A stretch of DNA of 64,000 nucleotides from Nemania diffusa (GCA_038501195.1 JBBPUQ010000002.1:1054001-1118000), one strand, 5' to 3'. Shown: positions 24,681 through 37,159, counted from the stretch's first letter. Notes: generated from the letters alone by a model not told the origin. Made by a program: numbers and translations.

Positions 24681-24919
24681 TAATATAAAACTTAAAAAAG
24701 TCTGTTAGTTGTTTAACTTATAAGTCAAGCATTTAGTTTGCAAACCTGTTGGTTACTTAATAAGTTACTTGATTTGCAGTTACCTGACTAGCTTGTACAC
24801 CTAGCTTACCAACTTATATAGCCAAAGATTTTAGCTTCACCAAGTCCCCCACTTACTTTTTTAATATATATTCGATTCTAGACCTCAAAATACAGCTTTA
24901 TGCTTTAGTAATTCTAATA
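24681..24919 (+). repeat. right LTR, RIP-mutated
   Basis: This aligns along its full 239 bp with 23354-23592. Nearly all differences are C-to-T or G-to-A in this copy. Confidence 0.82.
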
Positions 24920-26480
24920 TATTGCTAGCTATTAAAATTAAACTTAAAAGTTATAAACAAGTTAAAAAAAATATACAGTAGCTTTAATAATTAAAAGTTA
25001 TAAGTTTAAAACATTAGTTACTAATTAATAACTATATATAAATGTTATATAAACTATTTGTTAAAAAAAACTTAATAAGTAATAAATAAATATATAAAAT
25101 TAAATAAAGCTTAAATAAAAAAATCACTTAGTATAAAATATATTAAATTATTAAAAGTTTTAAATAAGTTGTTAATAAAAACTATAACAAGATTTTTGTA
25201 TTAATAGTTAAGCTAATAAGTTATAAAGCTATTTTTGTTATTACTGCTATATTAGATTTTAAAATTAAACAAATAAATATTAAAACTGTGTTTTTTTATA
25301 AAAAAATAAAAAAAAAACATATATATTTAATAACTTTTTAAATTTGATAACAATATTAAAAAAATGTATAAACTAAACAAAGCTTTATATAAACTAAAAC
25401 AAGCATTAAAAATATAATATTAAATATTTGCTAACTTTTTAAAAAAACTTAGTTTTAAACTATTAGATTTAAACATTAAAATATTTATAAAAAAATATAT
25501 TTATATTACTGTTTATATAAATAACTTATTAATTGCTAAATTGTTAAAAAACAAAATTGATATAATTAAAAAAGCACTGTTAACTAGATTTAATATATAA
25601 AACTTAAAACTATGTTTATATTATTTTAAAATAGCTATTTTTTAAAACAGAAATAATAAAGCTATATATTTTAGCTAAAAAATTTACTTAAAAAAAATAA
25701 TTCAAAACTTAAAACAGTAAAAAACTAATACTATTAGTATATTTATTAATATTAACAAAATTTTTAAATTAGTTAAAAGCTTTAAAATTTATAAAAAAAA
25801 CTTATAGTAATATATAAAAGCAATAAAATATTTAATATATATTATATTAAATATATAACTAAATATTATATATATTGTTTTATATTTAAACTGTTATATA
25901 AAAAATTTAATTATTAAATATTTTATAGCTATTTAATAAATATTTCAATATTTATATAGTATTATTAATTTACAGCTATATTATTAAAAAGATTTATAAA
26001 GCTTTATAAATTAAACTAATATTAATTAAGCTAAATATATTTAAATCAAATAATTTATTGCAAAATATATATTTTCAATTAATAGTAATATAATAAATTA
26101 AAACTTAAAAAAACAACTAAATATTGTTTTATTTTTATATAAGTTTAAATTAATAAAACAAATATAAGCTATAAAAAAAACTATTTAGTTTTAATATTTA
26201 TTAATTGAACTAAATACTATTAACAAGCTAATAACTGCTACTGTTATTTATAAAAACAATTAAAAAACGATCGCTATAGCTAAAAACTTACAGTTTTATA
26301 ATAAAATAAAATATATTTTAATTTAATAAGTTTTTTGCTAAAAAGCTATTTAATAAAAAAATATAAACTTTTAATAAGTTTTTATATTAAAATAAATAGC
26401 TAATAAGTTTATTAAGCTTTTTTTTAAAAACAAATTTTTAGTTTTTAAAAATGTTTTAAATTTAAAAAAGTAATTCAAAT

Positions 26481-27540
26481 AAAAAAAAAACAGCTAAATT
26501 TTATATTATTTTTTTATTAATAAACTATTTTAAACTTTTTTTTATTACTAAAGTTTATTAATTAATATTTAATTAATATAAAAAACTAAACAACTGCTAT
26601 ATTTAGCTAATTTTTATAATTTAAATAGTACTATTTATAAAACTTTCAGCTAATATTATTAACTAATATATTTATTTATAATATAAAATTTTATTTTATA
26701 AAGTAAACTTTTATTAATTTAAAGCAATACTTTAAAATTTTTTACGATTTAATAATTAAAAAAATTATTTTAAAAAAATCGATATATTTAAGCTGATTTA
26801 TTTAACTATTTTTTTAAACTAACTATATTTTTAAAACTTTTAAATAAACTTTTATTTGATTTAAAAATATTAAAACTAAAAATAAAAGTTTATTTATAAC
26901 AATTTAACAAATTAATTTTTTTAGTATTTATAAACTACTTTAAACTGCATTAAAAACTTAAAACTACTTTATATATATATTTAAAACTTATTTTTTTTTA
27001 CAACAAATAAAACTAAATAAACTAAATAATTTATATATTAAATATTAAAACATAAAATATTTTTAAATACTTTATAAAATTAATAAATATTAACAAAAGT
27101 TATTTCAAAATTAAAGTATTTAGTATATTAAATAAACTAATTATTAAAAATTAATAAAAAAACTGAAATTAGTATATATTTTTAATAACAATTATTAAAG
27201 CTAAAAATATAAAAAGAAAATATATAATAATATAAAACTGCAATTTTATAAAAATTACTAGTTTTATAAAGTAAAAAATAGCACTATTTAAAAAACAACA
27301 AAGCTTTATTAAATATTTTTAAAACAAATAATATATAACTAAAGCATAGATTTAGTACAACATATATATAAAATATAAAAAAAAAAGTAGATGCTTTATT
27401 AACTTACTAGTAAAAATAAAAAAATAAATACAACTAAAAAACCTATTTTATTAAAGTTTTAAAAATATATGCTTTAAAAACTGCGTATAATTTTAAATAT
27501 AACAAAAAATAGTTATAAAAAACAAATAGTAATAACTTTA
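26481..27540. other. AT-rich RIP-degraded sequence
   Basis: This lies between the RNase H end of the copia relic and the LTR-like repeat. Too degraded to read; nothing further is recognised. Confidence 0.55.
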
Positions 27541-27737
27541 AGTAAATATATATAGTTCAAATAAAAATATTAAAATATAAATAGCTAATAAAACTAATAA
27601 CTAAATACTTCGCTTTATATATATCTGCTATATATACTAAAAATAGTATTTTATTATATAAAGTCTAAACTTATTCTTTAATCTAATATTCATTAATATA
27701 TGCAATATATCTATTGCTTATAACCTACTATTTAACA
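27541..27737 (+). repeat. RIP-mutated copy of LTR-like direct repeat
   Basis: This is the partner of 10431-10617. It ends ACTATTTAACA at the right edge of the AT-rich block, where normal composition resumes. Confidence 0.7.
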
Positions 27738-28039
27738 TTTAAAGTACTTGGCTGTATTCACAAGATTTAACACGATAGAGTCGATCTTGCAACCGGAATT
27801 TCTCGGAAACGTAGGTGGTGTACTAATATAACCTACACTACTTAATAGTTTTTTTAATTTTCGAATCAAATCATCATCATTCTGCTAGTATGCTATTGTT
27901 GTTATAAACTTCAAGGCGTGTATAGTGCACTTACAACGTTCGATCAAAAGCTATTATACATTATACGTACTTGTCGTGTCGCGTAAAATTACAATTGAAT
28001 CTCTTTCAGTATCATTCTAATACTTTTATTTATAAATTT
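27738..28039. other. boundary region before NLR-like pseudogene
   Basis: Composition is mixed. The start of the pseudogene to the right may lie here, but mutation prevents a confident reading. No other gene is seen. Confidence 0.4.
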
Positions 28040-30687
28040 ATAGTTTTGGAGGAATTGTAATTAAGGAGGAAATCAACTTTTTATCTTAGCCTTGGTATAT
28101 CCTCGAGGGCATTGACAGATTATTTTTAGGCGTTAGTTCAAGCAAAAGAGAAAACCCATCTAGATCATTCAATCCTGAAGTCGACTACTGCAATATTGTT
28201 TTTAGGAACGCCACACAATGGAGCCTGGTCTACGGTTCTCGGGGATATTGTTATTGATTGCACTAGCTCGCTAGGGTCTAACCGTAGGATAATGAACGAT
28301 TTTCATTACCAGTCTGCTAAGCTCATAGAGCCGCAAAGGGATTTCGAGAGTTGCTATAAACAGGGAATTATTTCCGTATACGAGGCTAGGCGAACGCGTA
28401 TGGGTGGCATACTCACAATGGTATGTTTCATCCCTTATAAGACTTTCTAGATCTGACCCTCGTTATAGATGGTCATCGCGGAAGATCTAGCCAGAATCAG
28501 GAATGAGTGTGAACGTCCGATTAAGCTAAACACAGATTATTCTGGCCTAAACAAGTTAAGTAGTAAAGATGATGGCAACTACAAAGAAGTTGTTGCGAAG
28601 ATTAAGAAACTAGTGGATGACTACTATAAGATAGACGACGATAATATTGAGAAGTGCTTGAGGGCCCTTGAAGTTTCCATGTACACATCCAACTATGCTA
28701 CCGAACAGCGCGAACTGCCTAAAGTCTTTGATACAAAGACGTGCAGATGGGTCGATGAACAAGTCGATGGATTTTGCCAGGTGGGAAACACTTCGAGGGC
28801 TCTCATCTTCCGAGGCTCGCCTGGCTCTAGCAGGTCTGTTCTGTCTCGCTATATTATGAATCGGCTGGAAAAGAGGGAGGCGAAACCGCCTTCTTCGCAT
28901 TCAAGGATGATAGCCCGGGGACGTCTCACACCGAATATGCATTGCGCATATTGATCCGTTAAATGCTTATCAAAGACCGCAGACTATATCGTCACATATA
29001 AAATTATCATGAAGAAGCCCACTCAGGGGGGCACTAGCGCCTCGAGTACTTGTCGGGGGTCTTTTGGAATATGATATCTGACGACAGGTCCAAGTCGCTA
29101 CTCATCGTTTTCGATGCACTTAATGAATGCGACGATCGATCTCAGAGAGAGCTACACGATGGACTAGCTTCTTCAAGGTTGAGTGCTGGACGCTTCATTA
29201 TCACAACCCAGGATGTCCCCAATTTGACAGACGCTTTCCTAAGGAACGCGCTAGTCGAGTTAGATAATTTACAAGACATCAGAGAGGCTGTAGCGATCCT
29301 TATTGACCAGAAGGTGGACGAGTTCATGAATAAACTCTATTTTAAAGCTGCGGCACGGGGTAAAAGCGTTATCAGAAAGACTTACGAGCAATCGTTAAGA
29401 GATCACATGTTGTCAAAATTAAAAGAAAATGCCGGGTATATGTTTCTTTGGGTGCACCTTGTTATGGAGCGTCTACACAGTATAAAAGACTCAGCTCCAG
29501 ACTGAATTAGAGCTGAATTAGACGCTCTTCCGTCTGATCTCACCCTGGTTTACGAGAAGATATTCCAGCAGATGTTGAAAGAAGGCCCAGCCGAGGTCGC
29601 TCGCAACATACCTTGGGTCCTATATGCAAAACGACCTTTAGTAGTGGAAGAGCTACGAGATGCCTTAGCAATACAAGACTGCAAAAGAGTAGGTCATGGG
29701 GGGCGCTCATTTGAAGGTTGTAAATCAGACACAATAGAAGGTGATCTATGGAAGACCTTTGGCTCTCTAATTATTGTCGAGGAACAAACAAGGGAGGTCT
29801 GGCTCTTCTACCAAGCCCTGAGAGAGGCCCTGCCTGGCATGTCCAAGCCCTCGAGCGAAATACTTCTTCCATTTTGTGTAACGCAGAAACAAGCACATGC
29901 CGATATCGCCGTTGCCTGCCTAGACTAATTATCTCATGCTCACCTTCTCTGTAGCCGAGTCCGCTGAGCCATATGGGCAGCGTGTGGAGGACTTCAAATT
30001 CCTGCGATACGCGGCACAAATGTGTCCACATCATGCTCGAGAGGCTGAAGAGAGAGATAAAAAGATACCGGAGAGGTTTAGTGAGCTTGCCGCATCGCCT
30101 AACAACATGGAGTTTGCATACCAAATTTTCAACTGCGACAGTCACCTGGACATGGGAGAATACATGCCCCATAACTTATCAACTGTACTGTTTTGGGCTA
30201 GAGAGGCTAGCGATAAAAAGTCTTCTATAACTAGACACTGAGCGGTTCCGGGACATGGATAAGCGGCTACCGACTGGAGACCATCTTGTCCACGAAGTCG
30301 CACACGTCGGGTTCCTGAAGCTTCTTGATGTTATGTTAAAGAAATATGACATGGACATCTCGATGAAAGACGAGGTTGGTCAGACCATGATGCATTACGC
30401 TTCTCAGGGAGGCCATGTAGATATGGCCAAGTACTTGATAAAATCCAGGCTACCTTTTCAAGATGCTGGCGATCCTGGCCGTGACTACTTTAAAGGGTTT
30501 TACTCCGCTTCACTATGCCGTTTATGAACACCATTTGGACATCATCGAACTACTTTTGCAACATGGCGCAAGTTGTCAAGCAACTAATAAGTGTGGCTTG
30601 TGTCCATCTGGGTATCTTCATAAGCCAATTTCAAAAGATTGCCGTGATCTGTGTTGTCGGGATATTGCAGCCAAGTTGGAGGGATAG
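28040..30687 (+). pseudogene. decayed hydrolase-NACHT-ankyrin (NLR-like) gene
   Basis: Pieces in order match a fungal NLR-like protein. First is an alpha/beta-hydrolase N-terminal domain with YSFGGIVIKE (near 28050; the family has GHS) and FLGTPHNG (28199). An intact-looking intron follows (28421-28468). Then comes a NACHT domain with a damaged P-loop GSPGSSRS (near 28810), a Walker B LLIVFDALNE (near 29100) and the usual MFLWVHLVME helix (near 29440). Ankyrin-like units follow (HYASQGGHVDMAKYLI, GFTPLHYAV). Breaks include a frameshift near 28875, a TAA near 28963 and a further frameshift before 29050. A TGA at 29503-29505 stands where a Trp is expected. More frameshifts occur near 29926 and 30470. 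Such proteins act in non-self recognition; this copy is dead. It borders the RIP block, and the TGG-to-TGA and CAR-to-TAA changes fit RIP leakage. Confidence 0.88.
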
Positions 30688-31255
30688 TGATTAGGGCAGC
30701 GAACCCCTGAACAGGCCCTGAGTAGAACTTTAGGTATTGTCTCTAAGTTTTGGACCCTTTGAATATTATTCAGGAGAATTTAATGAAAACTTAAAAATTA
30801 ACCTTACTGTGACATCTAGTCTAAAGTTTATTAACTAAGTAACTATAGAGTACTAAGTGCCTACCTGCCTTAATAGTACTGCATAGCAGAGTAGGAGCGT
30901 TTTAGCTTACGTAATAAGAGGGCTAGAGTTATACTATGAAGATTTACTACACTTTCATCTCACTCCGTAGCACTTAGCTATTTAGCTAGGAAGTTGTCTC
31001 GAAAACTGTAGAATTGCGAACTGAGCGATCTATACGAAAACCAAAAACCAAAAACCAAAACCAAAACCAAGCCTAGGTCCAATTTGTTGGCCATACCAAC
31101 CTTCCTAGAATTCTTAGCAGTCTTTAAGGAGCGGTGGCTGAGCCTCTATGATTTGCGGCTGCAGTAGGATGCAAGTGAGCGTTGTGTTGTTCCGGCCATC
31201 TTCAACATGAAAGTACTTGATCGAAACTTCAACCATAACTAGTTGCGCCCCATCC
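30688..31255. other. intergenic region
   Basis: No gene is recognised. It contains an AACCA-type microsatellite at 31036-31070. Confidence 0.55.
31036..31070. repeat. (AAAACC)n-like microsatellite
   Basis: Units of AAAACC and AAAAACC repeat about five times in a row. Confidence 0.8.
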
Positions 31256-31934
31256 TTAGGTGACAGTTGGTGCCACGGGAGCGAGAGTCTTGAGAACCAC
31301 GGGCACGCCTCCCTCCTGTGCCGTGGAATTCGTGTTCCACATTAGACTCCAAACGCCGGTGGTTCCATTTTGAGCGTAGAACTGGGATTCGTAGGTTGTG
31401 CCTGTCGCGTACTCGACAGTGCTACCGTAGAGGACGAAACCGGTGTTTGCAGCGCCGGTAGGTGCAGTTGTGTTTACGGTGAAACCCGCCTTTTGGTACT
31501 GGTCTGTGGTGGGCACGATGTAGAACGATCCTGTTGATGATGAACTAGCGACAGTGACGTTCCAGGGCTTGGCACCCGTAGTGTCGATGCTCCCTGTACG
31601 CTATTATCAGTCCCATTATAATAAGACAGGATCCAAGCATCCTTGTCTGTTCAAGTAGTTACGTACAAGTGATGTTGTTAAATCCCTGAGCCACTGCCGT
31701 AGTGTTGTCTGCAATAACTGCCGTTGCTAAGCGGTAACATGAGTTAACAAGTAATTCCTAAATACATAGGAGCTAAGGATGACCCGACTTACAGTTTGAA
31801 TCAGTATATACTAGGAAGCCGTTAATACCGTCACCATAGGCATATAGGCTGAGACCAGTCTTGATCGACCGCTCTGCGATACTGGCAGAGGCGGCAAGTG
31901 AAGCGAACAATGGGAGGAAAGTTGAAGCAAGCAT
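31256..31934 (-). CDS. secreted protein of unknown function, no cysteines
   Basis: Three exons (31793-31934, 31667-31726, 31256-31593; introns 66 and 73 nt) encode 179 residues. The N-terminus MLASTFLPLFASLAASASIA is a clear secretion signal, probably cleaved near residue 20. The mature part is Thr/Ser/Gly/Ala/Val-rich and contains no cysteine. It has several N-glycosylation sequons (NIT, NVT, NTT, NGT, NST), which fits an extracellular or wall-associated protein. I do not recognise the family. The reading is supported by three exons that keep frame through phase-1 junctions and by the 5' signal peptide. It lies between the NLR-like pseudogene and the laccase. It could be a cell-wall protein or an effector candidate. 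Confidence 0.72.
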
Positions 31935-33101
31935 GATGATTTGAACTTTGGTGGTCGTATGGGTTATGTGGTTGAGGTGATTGAGCGTAATAAAAATCCG
32001 GGTGGATTGATGCTATATATCATCGTCGGGAAACGCGATAGACAGTTCCTATATCATGATTTATTATCCGTTTCGAAATCCCAAAAAAGATCGGCACCTG
32101 TGTACTGCCCGAGATGACGCACCATCCCTGTCAAGGATACCAAGGGTTCGACCCAAGACGCGCACTCATTCTGCGTAACCCCTGAGTAACCCCACAATGA
32201 AATCAGCCTTAGCACTTAGTCCCCTATCTAAATTTACGTAAGCCTACCTACCGGATAGTTAGCCTAATGATCCTAATCATCCCATCTTCGATTATGTAGA
32301 GCATCATGGGAAGCATTTTAACCATTCATCCTATTTTGTATCGTACCACGTGCATCCTATTAATGAGAATAAGGATTCAAAATTCTGCTTACAGAATAAT
32401 AGAATGCTAGGTTATACAGTCGTATTGCATGACACGCTAAGTAGCTAAACCTCTCTCGAGCCGCGAGCGGCGAGCCTCAATACTACGAAATAGTTCAATT
32501 CGCTCGGCTACCGTAATACTAGAAGGTAACTCGCTCAGATTGAAAGATTGAGTACCTATGTGTGAGGCTGAGGAACATTCGCGCTATAATAGGGCTTTGT
32601 AATGAAACTTCTATTCATATTCAACCTCACAGCCCCTCCGCGTTTCATCGCCTACCAGGTCTTATACTCCAAATTGCATAAACATATATCCTACCTTGCC
32701 CGAGCAGTGTATTACGCGTCATGCTAACCCTCACCCATCAGAGTCAATGCACACACACAAAAAAAAAAGGGAGGTTTATTTTCATGGGTTCTGGTTCTGG
32801 CGCGTCTTGTGCGCGGATCCTCTACCTTGGGTGAGCTAACTTGGATCTCGTGCACAGCCTGCATACGAGTCATGGTGACGAGGCATGCGAAAACTATTGA
32901 TCCTTTTGTTTCAGGGGACCAGTTGAGGCTCTAAAATGGGCTATGTGCGTAGAAATAGGAGTTATTTGATGTTAGGATATAATGAGGCATATCCTCCATG
33001 ATTGGAGATTCTATTCACTCACCACAGGCAACCGCATCAAACATCGCCTGATTCATTCAACCTACAATCTTTTCCATTCACTACTTTATCACTTCTTCAC
33101 C
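31935..33101. other. divergent intergenic region
   Basis: Promoters of the minus-strand secreted protein and the plus-strand laccase must lie here. A TATAATGAGG element near 32977 could serve the laccase. No RNA gene or repeat is recognised. Confidence 0.5.
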
Positions 33102-34893
33102 ATGCATCTTCTTCGCTTCTTAGGATTGACTTCGCTGGCTCTGAGCGCACAGGCAGAGCCTATCGCTAGGAATTCCCTCTCGAAGCGATGCACAAACAGT
33201 GCTTCCGATCGCTCATGCTGGGGAGATTACGATATCACCACTAACTACTATGAAGACGGGCCCGACACAGGGGTTACACGGGAATACTGGTTCGATATCA
33301 CCAATACCACGGCTGCTCCTGATGGAGTCGAACGTGTTATATTGAGTGTGAACGGTACAGTACCTGGTCCAACCATTATTGCAGACTGGGGAGATACAAT
33401 TGGTAAGGATATCTACAAGATTCTTCGCTAGCAGCACACTAATATATACCTTAGTCGTCCATGTTACCAACTCCTTGGCCAATAACGGCACTGGAATCCA
33501 CTTTCACGGCATCCGTCAGAACTACACGAACCAGAATGATGGTGTCCCGAGTGTGACGCAGTGCCCCATTGCACCCGGCGATTCTCTTACCTACACCTGG
33601 AAAGCTACGCAATACGGCTCTTCCTGGTATCACTCTCATTTCTACGTCCAAGCTTGGGACGGTGTCTTTGGAGGAATCCAGATTAACGGACCTGCGACCG
33701 CTAATTACGACGAAGATCTCGGCACTCTGATTCTCAATGATTGGTCTCATCTGACTGCCGATGTGGAAGTTCTTGCTGCTCTAGCGTCTGGACCGCCTAC
33801 ACTTGATACCGGCCTCATCAATGGCACTAACGTGTACGAAGACGCCGGTACCCGCTTTGAGACTACCTGGGTATCGGGTACGAGCTACCGTCTTCGCCTC
33901 GTGAACGCTGCCGCCGACACTCACTTCAAATTTACTATGGACAACCACACTATGCAGGTTATTGCGATGGATTTGGTTCCCATCGTCCCCTATACCACCG
34001 ACATCTTGGCTATCGCAATGGGCCAACGTTACGATATTATTGTTACCGCCAATGCTACCGCTGATAACTATTGGATGCGCGCTATCGCCCAGACGACCTG
34101 CAGTGAAAACGCCAATCCTGATGACATTAAGGGCATAATCAGATATGATAGCACTTCTACCGACGACCCTACTTCCTCAGCCTGGGATTCAGCATCCACT
34201 GATGACTGTAACGATGAGGATATGTCATTGTTGGTTCCGTATCTCGCCATTGATGCCACTGATTCCACTTCGGGGACTGAGGAGGACTTTGCCGTCGCTA
34301 TTACTACGGGTGGCACCGGCGTTCTATGGAAGATGGGTACCGAATCCATGGTCAGCCAGTGGGACTACCCTGCCTTATTGCAAGTCTACGAGGGAAACGA
34401 CACCTGGGGTGACGCGCAGCAAGTCTATCAATTTGATGACGCCGATGTCTGGGTCTACTTCGTCATTGAGACCACTAACGCTCAACCCCACCCCATGCAT
34501 CTTCACGGTCACGATTTCTGGATCCTAGGGCAGGGAACTGGCACTTACGATGGAACCACGGCCGACCTTACCCTCACAAACCCACCAAGACGTGACGTTG
34601 TTCAGCTACCTGGTCAAGGCTACACCGTCATCGCATTCAAGACCGACAACCCTGGTGTAAGTACCGTGACTTAAAACACACTGACGTAGTTTGTCGCTAA
34701 CATTCTGATACAGAGCTGGCTCATGCACTGTCACATTGCTTGGCACACTTCAGAGGGTCTCGCTATCCAGATCCTAGAACGCGAGTCGGAGATGCTCGCC
34801 CTGATCGACGGCGACACTTTGAACTCGACATGCGCTGCCTGGGACGCGTACGCCACGGAAGACAGCATTGTCCAAGACGATGCGGGCATATAA
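33102..34893 (+). CDS. ascomycete laccase (multicopper oxidase)
   Basis: Three exons (33102-33402, 33455-34656, 34714-34893) encode 560 residues. A signal peptide covers about residues 1-18, and a Lys-Arg processing site follows (SLSKR). All four copper signatures are present: HFHGIRQ (His116, His118), WYHSHF (His160, His162), HPMHLHGHDF (446-455) and HCHIAWH (506-512). Cys507 is the type-1 copper ligand and Leu517 sits in the axial position. The protein ends DDAGI, close to the DSG[I/V/L] C-terminal plug of ascomycete laccases. It is a secreted enzyme oxidising phenols with reduction of oxygen to water. Roles in this group include lignin or phenolic attack, pigment formation and detoxification; which applies here is unknown. 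The gene is complete, with no RIP damage. Confidence 0.96.
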
Positions 34894-37159
34894 ACTGCAT
34901 GCTCAAGCAACAGGAGGTCGTGAGCTCGAGCTCCGTCTCATTTCGGAGGACCCCTACAATCGGTGTCTTGGCGCCAGAGCTGAGATCCGGGGACGAGTCC
35001 CAGAATGGTGTCTGCCGGCACTATAAGAGCTGCGGTTCAAACCCATGCTCCTTTCCCTTTGTCTCATTGGCGGCTGTAAAGCTTAAATCTGTACAACGGG
35101 AACCATGAAACAGCCAGGGCTGTTCAAGCATTTGTTTTCAGTTTGTGGGGACGGGATGAAGGATAGTATAGATAGCGTGCATTTCAGGGTCTCTCTTTTC
35201 ATTGGTACTAGAACATCAATATCCATTTTCAATTTGCTAGCGTTACGTCATCGCGCGTGCTATGGTGTCGTTCTAGTTTATAGTATCATCCTTTAGTGTT
35301 TTAATATTTTGTCTGCAGTAAATACTTGTGAGTAAGTCAATAATGTTAAACTTCTATTGACGATATACCTTAGGTAGCTATAGTTGTTATTAACAAAGGG
35401 AGGAAAAAAGAGGACCCTGCGTCGTCAATCAGGGTATGTTTAAAACATTGTGGCTTGTGCTTTTCCCCACAAGAGTTAAATTTAGATTTCACCCAACCCT
35501 CTCCATAACCGGGTATATAGCTGGTTCCGTAGAGAGTACTAACCTTAATTTCATGCGTCCTAATTCGGCAATTTGACTCCACTTTTCCTTTATCTTATCG
35601 AAGATAAGATAAACTATATCATGCTCATAGTCGGATGAAACTCCTAGGTCTGCAGAGGACAATTTATATACGTCAAAAAGTTCTGTAGTAGCGCTATCTA
35701 CTGTTTATATACATACTCAGCATGCGGAAATTTTACATTCAAGCTATTATTACGAAAATTGGGTAAAACGCCTACGCACCAATTCTTCCAAGCGCACGGA
35801 CGATATAGCTTCATGCAGGCTGCGAGGGGTCTTTAAGGTGCTAGAGTAGCAGAAATGTAGACAGAAACAAGCTGGGTAAGACCTCATCTTGTCCTCATTC
35901 AACCCGAATATTAAATGGAAGACCATACAGAAAACTAATTTGGGGAGATTGGGCAACAAGTCGATTCGAACTCATAAATAGCGGTGTGAATGGCATGCAT
36001 GTAGTCTTGGCAACCGTAGGCTAAATCTGCTAAGGTAATATGACGGCAAAGTGAGACGCGTCACTTCGTCCGAATACCCACCATGGATAATATGGGGTGA
36101 ACTGCCCTCCAGTCAAACATAGTGGCTCTGCTAGTTGTGGCAGAAAATTTCATGTAATGGGAGTGCTACGCCGCAAAATGTTAGTCTGACAACCTAATAC
36201 TAGGGAGTTGGGCAGGAGCGGCGATGTAAAATACGCAAGGCCTGGCGCAGGCTGAATACTTGGATGCCAGAGCTTATTGCATATGTCGGGGACGAAAACC
36301 AGCTTTAGGGACTAATGGTATGGCACATTAATGTTTGTTCTGGTGGGTAGGTGACTATGCCACAAAGTCTAGGCCAAGAAATTCGGCCGACCAGGGGACG
36401 GAGTGTTTATTAAACTTTCAATTTGATATATGTCTTTGTCGTTAAACCATTAGATAATATGGTAAAATGGAACTTGTGAAGGCCTAGCGAAGGTCACGAT
36501 GGTCTTCTAGAGATTTCTTGGCTTTAATGCTAGGTGTAAAACAATCAATTGAATTTTCGATCTTAAGGACCTACCTAACTCAGTAGGTGAGGAGGATGCG
36601 GAAGGAAACTATACAGTAAGGAATAGTTGGGAAAATTGAGCGCAGGTCTATTAAACTAGACCTAATTGATAAGCCTCATTTTTTCTCCTAAAAGCATGTA
36701 CTCCTGCACCGCCACAATGGCAAAACGATGGAGGGTCCCGGCAGATTATCTAGCACTGGGTTAGTATATGGTAAACAGTTGGAAGAAAACGGGACTACTT
36801 TAAAGCATCACTTTCGGAACTATAAAGAGAAAATAATTCCCTTTTAAGGCACTGCAGAAGTGGCATAAACGCGCTTGATTTCGACTGGAATTAAAATAGT
36901 GCTTGGGAAGTCTATCTGATGGTTTTTTGACCGTCTTTCTCCAGAATTCGCCCATGGCAACTAATTAATTCCGGTACTCATAAGTAACCCCAGTTACAGA
37001 TATCCCTCGATCCTATGTATCTGACCACATCTCATATTCCTTGTCAGCTTCCGCTAGGTGATAACGAGCTATTCTAGGTAATCACGCGGCTAGAAGACAA
37101 GGGGTAAGCTTTAACACAGTTTACGCATTTAATATAGATATTTTAGGTGTAGCAGTAAC
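34894..37159. other. long intergenic region
   Basis: About 2.3 kb without a convincing gene. Small frames at 35105-35296, 35370-35582 and 35750-35959 have no domain, signal peptide or splice support. The only notable structure is the GATA hairpin at 35589-35613. Confidence 0.5.
35589..35613. repeat. 11-bp perfect inverted repeat with GATAAG motifs
   Basis: Arms TTTATCTTATC and GATAAGATAAA are separated by GAA. Each arm carries overlapping GATA/GATAAG cores. It could be a hairpin or a paired site for a GATA-type regulator. Confidence 0.5.

Larger units (their letters stand above)
23354..24919 (+). mobile_element. non-autonomous LTR element nested in copia pol
   Basis: Two 239-bp direct repeats (23354-23592 and 24681-24919) bound a 1,088-bp interior. 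The outside bases are TATTG on both sides (23349-23353 and 24920-24924), as expected for a 5-bp target duplication. The interior has no coding capacity that I can see. It contains two tandem-repeat tracts (30-bp and 14-bp units). The left LTR and the first ~200 bp of the interior keep normal composition, while the interior's right part and the right LTR are RIP-mutated. Length and lack of genes fit a TRIM-like element. The termini read TA...TA rather than TG...CA, so the exact boundary may be off by one or two bases. Confidence 0.82.
21018..26480 (+). mobile_element. RIP-degraded Ty1/copia retrotransposon body
   Basis: Reading the plus strand with tolerance for RIP changes shows copia pol in order. 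An integrase piece lies near 22500-22780 (an SA..Y..QN-like block followed by basic residues). Reverse transcriptase spans about 25215-25700 (SYKAIF, KLNKALY, LKQA, then the catalytic box). RNase H spans about 25800-26450 (IAIAKN, KYILI, FIKLF-like blocks). The catalytic YVDD box is read as YINN at 25514-25525, both aspartates changed to Asn by G-to-A. Many TAA codons stand where Gln or Trp is expected. Integrase and reverse transcriptase are separated by a younger 1.57-kb element at 23354-24919. It cannot be functional. The outer ends are uncertain. Confidence 0.82.

Noticed and set aside
32130..32175. tRNA-like T-arm GGTTCGACCC
   Set aside because: No matching acceptor, D-arm or anticodon arm can be folded around it.
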